A stretch of 60,272 nucleotides of DNA, from assembly GCA_018303325.1 (NCBI GenBank), contig JAGVYH010000004.1:1-60272 (forward strand), written 5' to 3'. Numbering within the stretch: position 1 is the first letter of the stretch; every line of letters begins with the position of its first letter. Position numbers and translations under genes: made by a program. Below the pieces are notes generated by a model. That model was not told the DNA's origin. It was given only the letters and a program-made list of their open reading frames with translations, and did no database searches. Shown here one piece after another: positions 15,947-23,473 of this stretch. The DNA is from Candidatus Woesearchaeota archaeon. Lineage in GTDB: Archaea; Nanobdellota; Nanobdellia; Woesearchaeales; DSVV01.

Positions 15947-17776
15947 ATGAACTTAGTTAAATCCCGTGGTATAGTTAGACCCTATAGTAATTACTTTGTT
16001 TTTGATCCGGTTCAAGAGTTCTTAGTTTATTTAAGACATCGTGATACTGAAGTATTAAGGGAAGTAACACTTGGGTATAAAGAGAATGAACACTTTAGAA
16101 CGAAATTAGTTGCTTCAAATATTGGTAAAAAAAGAGATATGCAAGAGTTATTATTTCAACTTCAATTTCATGGTTTTGCAGGAAAGATAAACAATAATTT
16201 AAAATATAGCTTTAAAATTCCAAAAAAACGTTTGACTCAAAACGATATATTAAATAAAATCATAGTGGATGATGAAAAAACAATTAGATTAGCACATGAG
16301 ATTAAAGATGGTTTAGACCCAGAAAAAAGAGACAAGCCTGCTCATTTATTATACGCAATTAAACGATGGATGAGAAATATTTCATATAACCTTCTTGCAG
16401 ACCACAGTTCAGAAACAGTTCTTTCACTGAAAGAAGGAAATTCTGTAGGACAGTCAAGATTATTTTGTGCATTGGCAAGAACATTGGGGATACCGAGTGA
16501 AATGGTAATGGGTATAATGATAAATGAGAAGATGATTCCAAAATTATCTGATCATACACTTCATTATTCACATCAATATACACAGATCACTATTGACGAT
16601 TATTTTCATGATTTTACTTATAAATGTGATCAAGAGTTATATGGTAATTTTTGGGGTGATGTTGCATGGCAGCATGCCTTTACTTTATTTAAGTTAGCCA
16701 AAGAGAATAGATTAAACGCAACAAAACAATTATTGGCAGATAGAACAAATGAACTGGGATATCATGTTTGGGTAAGAGCTACATTACCACAAGGAATAAT
16801 ATTTTTAGATCCGACATTTGATTATATTAATTATTTGAGATATAAACAGTTATATGGTTATCCAATTTTTAGCGAAGGCAAATTTTCTGATGACTTGGCA
16901 CCAATTATACTTTCAAGTAATGATTATGTAAACAGCGATTTATTAAATGATTTAGACAATTTATTTAATGATTCACCATTAAGATATATACTAAGAATAA
17001 ATGAAGCCAAAAAGAGGATTAAATCATTAACAGCAAACAATGATAAATTAAACCGTGGTCATAAAACTAGAGCTTTGCCAGAAAAACCGTGGTGGACAGA
17101 TGAAACAAGATTAGAAGCATATGCTAAAGAAAACAGATGGGAAAATATGAGTGAATTAGAGCTACTTGCTAGTTTAAGAACGTATAATATTCCTGTTGAC
17201 GTTTATGAGTCTTACTCTGGAAGAGAGATTTCTTTTGAAAGTTTAGATAAATTCTGGATTGGGTTAAATGAGCCTAATAAAGATAATGTTGAAGTAATTG
17301 CATCAACAACAGATGAAACAAGTGCAACCGCAGATAACATTGGTAAAGAACATGTTGTTTATGAAAATAATGGTAAATTATTTTTGTCATATTCCAAGCT
17401 GCTTTATTTAGTTGCCGACGGTAAAGTTACTGAAGACGAAATGAGAAGGGGATTATTCTTTTTTGGTTGCCCTGTGCAATATTTTGAAGATACTGACAAT
17501 GATATAATTATAACCTCAATTAATTTAGCACAAACTGAAGAGGAAAAAACAAGATTTTTAGAGTCATATGATATTATGAAACGTGTTGTCAGCATTGCTT
17601 CGGCAGAAGGAAGAACTTATTTTAAAAGTAAAGAAGGCCATGTTTCAATTCGCGATTTAAACAGATTTTTAAAGAGAAATGGTGTTGATGTGTCAGCTGT
17701 GGGGTTTGGAAAGAAAAGGTTTAATTATCCTGATGTAAAAAGAGATTATAATTCTGTTGTTGATGTTGTATATTAA
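15947..17776 (+). CDS. Transglutaminase-fold protein with Ser at the catalytic-Cys position
   Basis: 609 residues. Residues about 156-190 (LSLKEGNSVGQSRLFCALARTLGIPSEMVMGI, in parts LKEGNSVGQS and ALARTLGIPSEMV) align with the transglutaminase core, in which the sequence is normally KxGxCxxxAxLxxALxRxxGIPAR. The nucleophile position is Ser166 instead of Cys. The downstream His (YHVWVRA, His273) and Asp (FLDPTFD, Asp288) of the triad are kept. The N-terminal 150 and C-terminal 300 residues are unrecognised. No signal peptide is seen, so it is cytosolic. It is a single gene, convergent with the TrmB regulator. It may be a non-catalytic or serine-using relative. Confidence 0.7.
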   Translation: MNLVKSRGIVRPYSNYFVFDPVQEFLVYLRHRDTEVLREVTLGYKENEHFRTKLVASNIGKKRDMQELLFQLQFHGFAGKINNNLKYSFKIPKKRLTQNDILNKIIVDDEKTIRLAHEIKDGLDPEKRDKPAHLLYAIKRWMRNISYNLLADHSSETVLSLKEGNSVGQSRLFCALARTLGIPSEMVMGIMINEKMIPKLSDHTLHYSHQYTQITIDDYFHDFTYKCDQELYGNFWGDVAWQHAFTLFKLAKENRLNATKQLLADRTNELGYHVWVRATLPQGIIFLDPTFDYINYLRYKQLYGYPIFSEGKFSDDLAPIILSSNDYVNSDLLNDLDNLFNDSPLRYILRINEAKKRIKSLTANNDKLNRGHKTRALPEKPWWTDETRLEAYAKENRWENMSELELLASLRTYNIPVDVYESYSGREISFESLDKFWIGLNEPNKDNVEVIASTTDETSATADNIGKEHVVYENNGKLFLSYSKLLYLVADGKVTEDEMRRGLFFFGCPVQYFEDTDNDIIITSINLAQTEEEKTRFLESYDIMKRVVSIASAEGRTYFKSKEGHVSIRDLNRFLKRNGVDVSAVGFGKKRFNYPDVKRDYNSVVDVVY

Positions 17777-17797
17777 ATGATTTTGTGAGATTGTGCC

Positions 17798-17828
17798 AAC
17801 TACTTTATTTTGTAGAACACAGTAGTTG
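17798..17828. terminator. Hairpin between convergent genes
   Basis: CAACTACT (17798-17805) pairs with AGTAGTTG (17821-17828) around an A/T-rich loop, 21 nt after one stop codon and just before the stop of the opposing TrmB gene. A bidirectional terminator is likely from position only. Confidence 0.45.
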
Positions 17829-17831
17829 AGA

Positions 17832-18593
17832 TTATATACTAAATGACTTTGCGCTCTTCCAGAATTCTTCAAAATAAGCTTTGAAGGAGTCAGCAACCTG
17901 CTTGTTCACTATTTCAATTGCAAAGGACTCAGGATATTGCATCACAATCAGTGTTGTATCTTTGTAAACCATAAAGCATGCTGGAGACTTTATGTCAGCA
18001 TTCATTTCTCTTGCCTCGCAAAGCTTGAATGAATTCCTATTAGCGATAATCTTTTTATCTATGCCTTTATTGAAAAGCATCCTTGTAGAAATGCCTAATT
18101 TTGCTCTTCTTACATGATCCCTTTGCCAGTACAGGTGCTGTTCTTCTGGCTGATATGCAGGAACACCTAAATATACATATTCTTCTCCTTTTTTGAGCTT
18201 CTCATATGAATGTTCATGAGCAGTTCTTATTCCTTTGAAACCTACATAAAAATTTGCTTGGCTTTTTGGAGACATTTTCTGATGTAGAAGCAATTGCGGA
18301 AGCATCTTCTCTACCTTTTTTTTGTTTTCCAATAATCTGTGCTCTCTCTCGTCGATGTATTCAATTATCTTTTTAGGGTTAGATGCCTGAAAATATCTTG
18401 TTTTCTCCTTTGTGATGCAGCTGACAAGTGCTTTCTGCATGAGTTTGTCGAGAATATGATAAATAATAGATCTCGCAATATTTGACTTTTCTATTATTGG
18501 TCCCGAGGTTGACAGACCTAGCTCTAACAATGCTAGATATACTTTAATTTCTCCGTCAGTAAGTCCTGCTTCTTTGAGATAGCTTGTGTCCAT
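17832..18593 (-). CDS. TrmB-family transcriptional regulator
   Basis: 253 residues. Residues 1-80 form the TrmB winged helix (LKEAGLTDGEIKVYLALLEL, helix-turn-helix STSGPIIEKSNIARSIIYHIL, wing TRYFQASNPKKI). A coiled helix (about 82-112) follows, then a C-terminal domain with YVYLGVPAYQ and later strands (TTLIVMQYPESFAIEI) as in the sugar- or effector-binding half of archaeal TrmB proteins. TATA-like AGATTTAAATATAA lies about 120 nt upstream, past a dispersed repeat. Its target and effector are unknown. A second TrmB gene is at 41079. Confidence 0.85.
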   Translation of the reverse strand: MDTSYLKEAGLTDGEIKVYLALLELGLSTSGPIIEKSNIARSIIYHILDKLMQKALVSCITKEKTRYFQASNPKKIIEYIDEREHRLLENKKKVEKMLPQLLLHQKMSPKSQANFYVGFKGIRTAHEHSYEKLKKGEEYVYLGVPAYQPEEQHLYWQRDHVRRAKLGISTRMLFNKGIDKKIIANRNSFKLCEAREMNADIKSPACFMVYKDTTLIVMQYPESFAIEIVNKQVADSFKAYFEEFWKSAKSFSI

Positions 18594-18597
18594 TTTG

Positions 18598-18706
18598 AAT
18601 GTAAGATGGTTAGATGGTTTGATGGTATGAAGGAACTACGGATGGCACAGCAGAACGTTACCATCAAACTATCTGACCTTCAAACCTTCTTACCTTCAAG
18701 CAGTTG
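18598..18706. repeat. Dispersed 110-bp repeat, copy 2
   Basis: Contains GTAAGATGGTTAGATGG, GGTTTGATGGTA, ACTACGGATGG, GTTACCATCAAAC and AACCTTCTTACCTT in the same order as copy 1 at 3514-3628, with imperfect inverted symmetry between the halves. It occupies the leader of the TrmB gene. Confidence 0.7.
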
Positions 18707-18749
18707 TTATATTTAAATCTTTCTATTGCTATACCAGTAGTGGTGGGCA

Positions 18750-18781
18750 AATATTTATATAAAGATATTACTTTAAAGTAG
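18750..18781 (+). promoter_or_regulatory. TATA box followed by TACTTTAAAGTA palindrome
   Basis: AATATTTATATAAAG (about 18750-18764) is followed by the perfect 12-bp palindrome TACTTTAAAGTA (about 18768-18780), roughly 40 nt before the ATG at 18816. This is a candidate operator. Confidence 0.45.
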
Positions 18782-18815
18782 TAATCGGTGATTATAAAAC
18801 ATAGAAGGCAACAAG

Positions 18816-19274
18816 ATGAAATGGAAAATAAAGATTTACAAGCAAAAAGTGATTAGAAACGCTATAGGAAGCAGTGATCTCCTCCTCAGCGGCTTCTACT
18901 TGAATTATCGCGGAGAGTTTGTTCATGAAGAAGATATAACAAGCGAATATTGTGTAGAATCCCGCAGTTCGGTTTTAGGAAAAAAGCATCGTGAGAACAA
19001 TATACTTGAAAATGCAAAGAAGAAAACACAGTTTGAAGAAGAAGTTAAATCAACAGTAGAAAGGTATACATTTGCTGATCAACATTGTCTTTATTTTATT
19101 AGATTATATTATGTCAATCCTAAACAAGGCAGTGTTTATGTTATGGATCATGAGTATTGTCCTTGGGCAAATGAAAATAGTCGGTTTTCACCATTGATTT
19201 TGGGTAATGTCAGTGAGATAGTACATGGTTTCAAAAAAGATGAAATAGAAATGATGATGAAGTATTTGGGGTAA
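18816..19274 (+). CDS. Protein of unknown function
   Basis: 152 residues, soluble. MKWKIKIYKQKVIRNA starts the protein. A central helical charged region (GKKHRENNILENAKKKTQFEEEV) and several aromatic strands (CLYFIRLYYVNP, SVYVMDHEYCPWAN) follow. It has four Cys but no CxxC. The promoter has a TATA box and palindrome. It is followed by a solitary hairpin element. No family is recognised. Confidence 0.6.
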   Translation: MKWKIKIYKQKVIRNAIGSSDLLLSGFYLNYRGEFVHEEDITSEYCVESRSSVLGKKHRENNILENAKKKTQFEEEVKSTVERYTFADQHCLYFIRLYYVNPKQGSVYVMDHEYCPWANENSRFSPLILGNVSEIVHGFKKDEIEMMMKYLG

Positions 19275-19312
19275 ACAGAATGAAAAAGATTGTAACTTAC
19301 TTAAACTTAATG

Positions 19313-19360
19313 TATACTAAAAGCACAAAATAATCGAACATTATTTTGTGCTTTTGTATA
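19313..19360. repeat. Single-arm copy (48 bp) of the TATA-ended hairpin
   Basis: TATACTAAAAGCACAAAATA, loop CGAAC, and the complementary arm ending GCTTTTGTATA. It equals the first arm of the 11628 element except that the stem has A-T where that copy has G-C and vice versa (GCAC/GTGC), with pairing preserved. Confidence 0.8.
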
Positions 19361-19429
19361 TTGATGATAATTATTGGAGAATTTTTCATTCCACAACCTT
19401 TAAATAATCATAATTTTATTACAAACCAA

Positions 19430-19849
19430 ATGCACGAACTAATCATCGCAAACAAAATAATCGAAGACATAAAAACCCAAATTTCTCTTAATAAAACAGC
19501 GACTAATAATAAAGCAACGAATAATAACAAACCAGCAACTAATAGCAAAACAGTGTCTAATAAAACAACATCTTTTGACAAAATTGTTTCTGTGTCTTTT
19601 GAAGTCGGTGATTTGGCGCATTTAAGCGCAGAGGAATTGGAAGAAACATTTAAATCAATGGTTAAGTTCAAGATTATTATAAAAAGAAAAAAAGCCATTG
19701 TTAAATGCAAATGCGGATTTAAGGGCGAGCCAAAAATATTAGAAAGGGGGCATCATTCGCTAATCTTTGTGTGCCCAAAATGCGAAGAGGTTCCTCAGAT
19801 TGTTGACGGTGAGGATATTAAGATAGTGGAGATTGAATTGATGGAGTGA
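19430..19849 (+). CDS. hypA: Hydrogenase nickel-insertion protein HypA
   Basis: 139 residues from the ATG at 19430. Earlier in-frame starts are rejected because HypA must begin MHE, whose His2 and N-terminus bind nickel, and because a TATA-like CTTTAAATAATC lies about 28 nt upstream. The zinc-binding domain is KCKCGFKG (Cys pair) and FVCPKCEEV (Cys pair) in the last 60 residues. An insertion of about 30 Asn/Thr/Lys residues (KTATNNKATNNNKPATNSK) lies between the first helix and the next strand, where most HypA proteins have none. HypA delivers Ni to [NiFe] hydrogenases; the hydBGDA genes are 2.2 kb downstream on the other strand. Confidence 0.9.
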   Translation: MHELIIANKIIEDIKTQISLNKTATNNKATNNNKPATNSKTVSNKTTSFDKIVSVSFEVGDLAHLSAEELEETFKSMVKFKIIIKRKKAIVKCKCGFKGEPKILERGHHSLIFVCPKCEEVPQIVDGEDIKIVEIELME

Positions 19850-19962
19850 TTAATCAATAAGTTTTTGTGGTTTTCTACAACCCTAAATTAGTATTCTTAT
19901 TAATCTTTCTTGATATTAATTATACCTTCTTTTTTACTTAATATGAAATAATTTGAAATGAA

Positions 19963-20016
19963 AAAAATGCCAACAATCTGCAACCTAAAGTTGCAGTATT
20001 GATTGTTGGTATTTTT
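19963..20016. repeat. Hairpin with nested inner stem
   Basis: A 16-bp outer stem (AAAAATGCCAACAATC / GATTGTTGGTATTTTT, 19963-19978/20001-20016) encloses TGCAAC/GTTGCA (19979-19984/19990-19995). It is the first of six consecutive hairpins in 19963-20221. Confidence 0.65.
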
Positions 20017-20021
20017 AAATT

Positions 20022-20072
20022 CTTGACGAGCAGTGTTCGTCAAGTCTAATAATGCCGATGAAGTTGGCATTA
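20022..20072. repeat. Two short hairpins
   Basis: CTTGACGA/TCGTCAAG (20022-20029/20037-20044) and TAATGCC/GGCATTA (20050-20056/20066-20072) are both perfect. They lie between the first hairpin and the double-hairpin element of this array. Confidence 0.6.
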
Positions 20073-20165
20073 TAGTCAACTAATCTAATTTTTAGGATAA
20101 TTTTTATTGGTTGACTATTTATAGTAACTGACCTAAAATTTAGATTAATCATGTCAGTTACTATA
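20071..20165. mobile_element. 95-bp TATA-ended double-hairpin element with complementary loops
   Basis: Hairpin one stem TAGTCAAC/GTTGACTA (20073-20080/20110-20117); hairpin two stem ATAGTAACTGAC/GTCAGTTACTAT (20121-20132/20153-20164). The first loop holds TAATCTAATTTTTAGG and the second CCTAAAATTTAGATTA, which are reverse complements but for one base. The ends are TATAG and CTATA. The stems differ, yet the arms are otherwise inverted copies. Confidence 0.75.
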
Positions 20166-20172
20166 TTTTTAT

Positions 20173-20221
20173 GAAAAAGGCTTCATCTGTAACCTGAACG
20201 TCATAGTATTCTGCCTTTTTC
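20173..20221. repeat. Hairpin, last of the six-hairpin array
   Basis: GAAAAAGGC (20173-20181) pairs perfectly with GCCTTTTTC (20213-20221). The array occupies most of the 455-bp gap between hypA and the interrupted nucleotidyltransferase gene. Confidence 0.6.
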
Positions 20222-20257
20222 AAATAATTCTTAAAACTATTAAGCTGAAAATCAAAA

Positions 20258-20297
20258 CATTTAAATAGTAATTCATACATATATGTATGAAAAGGTG
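20258..20297 (+). promoter_or_regulatory. TATA box and 20-bp palindromic operator
   Basis: CATTTAAATAG (20259-20269) is followed by the perfect palindrome TTCATACATATATGTATGAA (20272-20291), and AAGGTG (20292-20297) is the Shine-Dalgarno for the ATG at 20305. A second half-site TATGTATGAAA overlaps the start codon. Confidence 0.65.
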
Positions 20298-20304
20298 TAT
20301 AAAT

Positions 20305-20981
20305 ATGTATGAAAATAAACCAAAAAATCCGTTTAACACTAAAATAGATGAACTAGAACTATTTATACAATTAATTGCAGATTTAGATGAGGATATTGAG
20401 CTTTTTGCAATGGGTGGAACAGCAATGGTGATGAAAAATATTAAAGAAGTAACCAAAGACATTGATTTTTTAACAACATCTGATTATACTAACATAAATA
20501 AATTGTTTAAACTTGCCGGTCTGAAAGAAGAAAGCAATTCAAGATTATGCAACATTTGGCGGATGAATAAGACAAGAATTGACATTTTTTATGGCGCATT
20601 TATTTTAGGCACTGCTCTGCCGCAAGATTGGAAAGAGTTATCAGAGCATATATAGTAAGTGACGTAAATTTTTATACATATAGTGTCACTTACTATATTT
20701 GTCGGACATAACACTTTGTATAAATATTTATGTCCGACATTATAAGAACAGTAGGTAAAGTAAAATTGTACATATTAAACTGGTATGATATTATAATAAC
20801 GAAGATTGCAAGGTCAGAAGAAAGAGACATAGAGGATATTTTAAAAATACTTAAAACACAGAACATTGACTTTAAAAAACTAAAAAACAGGTATTACAAT
20901 GTTGCTCCCGTATCATTGATTGCTGATTTTAAGATGAAATTTAAATATTTAGAGTATAAAAGATATTTTGATAAAAGATGA
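20305..20981 (+). pseudogene. DUF6036-type nucleotidyltransferase gene split by a hairpin element
   Basis: Two frames, 20305-20655 and 20745-20981, together form one protein similar to that at 14929. The first has ELFAMGGTAMV and TKDIDFLTT (GG[ST]...DxD signature) and RIDIFYG. The second has LYILNWYDIIITKIARSEERDIEDI. The first frame breaks at EHI followed by TAG, and the second resumes RTVGK. Removing 92 bp (20653-20744) restores a continuous frame EHI-RTVGK. The start at 20305 is set by AAGGTG 7 nt upstream. The strong palindrome in its promoter and the overlapping downstream gene suggest an intact toxin-antitoxin-like locus before the insertion. Confidence 0.85.
20651..20744. mobile_element. 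Double-hairpin element inserted in a gene
   Basis: Hairpin one TATAGTAAGTGAC/GTCACTTACTATA (20651-20663/20685-20697); hairpin two TGTCGGACATAA/TTATGTCCGACA (20700-20711/20728-20739). The loops are nearly complementary (AAATTTTTATACA and TGTATAAATATTT). TATA is present at both gene junctions, consistent with a short TA/TATA target duplication. It contains no ORF of its own; the in-frame ATG at 20730 is a by-product. Confidence 0.85.
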
Positions 20982-21601
20982 TATCTGGAAAATTGATAAA
21001 AGAATTGGAAAAAGAAGGATTTATATTAGAATTTCCTAGTTATGAATTCAATGATGAAAAGATTATAGATATACTTAAGGAAGGAAATTTAAGATTAAAT
21101 CTTGCAATTCCTTTATTGTTGCGTTATGATTTTGATTATAATAATATCATAAAAAAATTAAAACAAAAAAAATTGAAAGATGAGTTCAATAAACTCATTC
21201 TGATTTCAAACAAAATATTCATATCTGAACATATAAATAATGCTCTGCTTAAGAATATAATTAGAAAAAATAAGATTACGGCCAAATTCAGTAAAAGTGA
21301 ATTAATGTATTATTATAACTCATTTAAAGAGTTCCAAAAAAACAAAGAGAAGAAAAAAGAAGAAGTTTTCGAAGAAAATCTTATTATGAGAGGAAAACTA
21401 AACACAAATAAAGCGTTATCAGAGATATTTTCTCCGGGGAAACAGAGGATTATGGATAAAATTTTTAATCACGAGCCATTAAGTAATACAGAGCTAAAGT
21501 ATTATTATCGATCAATTAAACCATTAATTTTGTCAATATTAAATGAGAATCTTAGGAAATATGTTAGAATAATTGAATCTACTAAAAAATACACTAAATA
21601 A
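20978..21601 (+). CDS. Partner of the nucleotidyltransferase locus, unknown function
   Basis: 207 residues. The ATG overlaps the stop of the split nucleotidyltransferase gene by 4 nt (ATGA), so the two were translationally coupled. The protein is helical and Lys-rich (FKEFQKNKEKKKEEVFEE near residue 125), without a recognised catalytic motif. Position and coupling suggest the antitoxin or second component of a nucleotidyltransferase toxin system. It remains open although its partner is broken. Confidence 0.65.
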   Translation: MISGKLIKELEKEGFILEFPSYEFNDEKIIDILKEGNLRLNLAIPLLLRYDFDYNNIIKKLKQKKLKDEFNKLILISNKIFISEHINNALLKNIIRKNKITAKFSKSELMYYYNSFKEFQKNKEKKKEEVFEENLIMRGKLNTNKALSEIFSPGKQRIMDKIFNHEPLSNTELKYYYRSIKPLILSILNENLRKYVRIIESTKKYTK

Positions 21602-21608
21602 ATTTATA

Positions 21609-22067
21609 ATGAAAAATATCTACTGCTTCGGAAACCCTGACATCAAAGAAGATGCTGCTGCTTTAGAGCTAGCTGACGAGTTAAATAAAGATAAAAAGCT
21701 GAACAAAAGGTTTGAATTTGTGAAATGCACAAGCCCAGATTTTCTTCTGAATGAGAATATTAAGAATATTAAAGGCGAAATAATTATAATTGACGTCGTA
21801 AGGGGCATTAATAAAGTTAAAATAATTAATGATATAAACCTGCTCAAAGAAACAACCACATCAACTATGCATGACTTTGATTTGTGCACAGTGCTTAAAT
21901 TATTGAAAGAGATTGGAAAACTGAAGAAAGTGACAATAATCGGCGTCCCTTTCAATAGCACTTATAGCGACACTAAAAATCTAAATAATCGAAAGAATAT
22001 TAAAAAAGAAAACATTAAAAACGAAAGCATTAAAAAAGAAATTATCAACTATTTACTTTCTCTCTAA
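21609..22067 (+). CDS. [NiFe] hydrogenase maturation endopeptidase
   Basis: 152 residues from the ATG at 21609 (MKNIYCFGNPDIKEDAAAL); the upstream in-frame start overlaps the previous gene and is rejected. The GNP..KED segment near residues 8-14 and the central MHDFDLCTVLKLL (about residue 91) carry the Asp/Glu and His/Asp residues that, in HycI/HyaD-type proteases, sense the nickel in the large subunit before cutting its C-terminal tail. KKVTIIGVPF (about 108) fits the strand where the family has a conserved IG.P/Q motif. It ends 20 bp from the 3' end of hydA on the opposite strand, so it likely processes that subunit. Confidence 0.8.
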   Translation: MKNIYCFGNPDIKEDAAALELADELNKDKKLNKRFEFVKCTSPDFLLNENIKNIKGEIIIIDVVRGINKVKIINDINLLKETTTSTMHDFDLCTVLKLLKEIGKLKKVTIIGVPFNSTYSDTKNLNNRKNIKKENIKNESIKKEIINYLLSL

Positions 22068-22087
22068 CCCTTCTTTAAATATTTTTT

Positions 22088-23413
22088 TTACCTTTTCTCT
22101 ATCTTCATCTCTAAGAAATGCGACGAGCAGCTGAAGCACGGGTCATAAGCCCTAATCAGCATTTCAACGTGCTTTTTAATTACTGATTCTGGCTTTGAAA
22201 GCAAAGATGGAAGCATTAATTTTAAATCTTCTTCCATTTGTTTAAGGTTTTGCGCAGTTGGTGTTATTATATTGGCTTTTATGCAGTGGCCATTCTCATC
22301 GTAAGTATAATCATGGAATAAAAGTCCTCTTGGCGCTTCTGTCACTGCAATTCCTCTTGCACTGCCTTCTGCAGTTTCTGCATTTCTTCTTCCATGTTTT
22401 ACATCAAAACTTACAGGTTTCTCGTCATGAACTTTTATTTTCTCCAGAATTTCTATGATTCTGTCAAATGAATGCACTAATTCTATTGCTTGGGCAAGAT
22501 TATTATGGAACGGATTCTTAACGTCAATTTTAGGCAGATATTTCTTTGCATCTTTTGACAAGGAATCGCCGTTTACCAGCAATCTTGCAAGCGCGCCGTT
22601 AAAGAATGGCTTATTTTTATACAGGACAACTTTTGCAGTTGATCCTTTTTTAAGATGCTCTTCAAAGATATTGTCATAGCTCTGCTCAGCGAAACAAATG
22701 CCGCCGACACAATTAATCTTTCCATGATAAAAAGAATGCGTCTTGTTTACCAGCCCAAATGCCTGTGTTTCCCTGCTGAATTTTGGATAAGTTAATTTTG
22801 AAAATAAGTCTGCTGTTGCAGCTGCATACTTTTTCATCTTCCTGAATTTTACCAATAATTCTTTTAATTTGTCCTGTTCTGGTATTTTTGAAAATCCACC
22901 AATTACAGCTGAAATAGGATGTATTTCTCTCCCGCCGACAACAGTTACCAATTCATTGCCTAATTTTTTAAGGCTTAATCCCATTAAAACCTCTTTTTTA
23001 TATTTCGAAGCCATTTCAATGGCGCTGTCATATCCGAAATAATCAGGAAGAACAAGCAAATAAAGATGCATAGCATGGTTTTGGATTATGGTGCCGTACA
23101 TTAATAAATCTCTCAATGTTTTTGTCTGCTCAGAAACCTTAATCTTGAAAGCATTTTCTGTTGCCAGCAGTGAAGTAATTGCATGAGATGGGCTGCATGT
23201 CCCGCAGATTCTCGACGTTAAAGGGCTGAGCTGGTCATATTTTCTGCAAAGGACAAGACTTTCAAAGAATCTCGCGCTTTCATAAACATCTAATTTAACT
23301 TTTTTCAGCTTGTTTTTTACAATTTGAATGGTTAGTTTAGCATGTCCTTCTATCTTGGTAATGTGATCTAATTTTATTGTCTTTGTTTTGCCTTTGTTAA
23401 TGTTTTTTGCCAT
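22088..23413 (-). CDS. hydA: Group 3b [NiFe] hydrogenase large (alpha) subunit
   Basis: 441 residues. The two nickel-binding motifs are RICGTCSPSH (L1, about residues 66-75) and DPCFSCSSHFLEM (L2, about 423-435). The C-terminus after the last His is FLEMKIEKR, a short tail that would be removed by the maturation protease. HITKIEGHAKLTI at the N-terminus is the usual large-subunit start. AAAGAGGAT before the ATG is a Shine-Dalgarno. It is the last gene of the operon, in the order beta-gamma-delta-alpha as in Pyrococcus sulfhydrogenase. Group 3b enzymes are cytosolic, couple H2 to NADP(H) and can reduce sulfur. Confidence 0.95.
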   Translation of the reverse strand: MAKNINKGKTKTIKLDHITKIEGHAKLTIQIVKNKLKKVKLDVYESARFFESLVLCRKYDQLSPLTSRICGTCSPSHAITSLLATENAFKIKVSEQTKTLRDLLMYGTIIQNHAMHLYLLVLPDYFGYDSAIEMASKYKKEVLMGLSLKKLGNELVTVVGGREIHPISAVIGGFSKIPEQDKLKELLVKFRKMKKYAAATADLFSKLTYPKFSRETQAFGLVNKTHSFYHGKINCVGGICFAEQSYDNIFEEHLKKGSTAKVVLYKNKPFFNGALARLLVNGDSLSKDAKKYLPKIDVKNPFHNNLAQAIELVHSFDRIIEILEKIKVHDEKPVSFDVKHGRRNAETAEGSARGIAVTEAPRGLLFHDYTYDENGHCIKANIITPTAQNLKQMEEDLKLMLPSLLSKPESVIKKHVEMLIRAYDPCFSCSSHFLEMKIEKR

Positions 23414-23473
23414 GATAATCCTCTTTAATAGTTTAATTATTGATTATTAGTTTAATTCTTAATTATAGTTTAG

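Noticed and set aside
20730..20981. A separate 83-residue gene starting at the ATG at 20730
   Set aside because: That ATG lies within the inserted hairpin element and the rest is the C-terminal part of the split nucleotidyltransferase gene.
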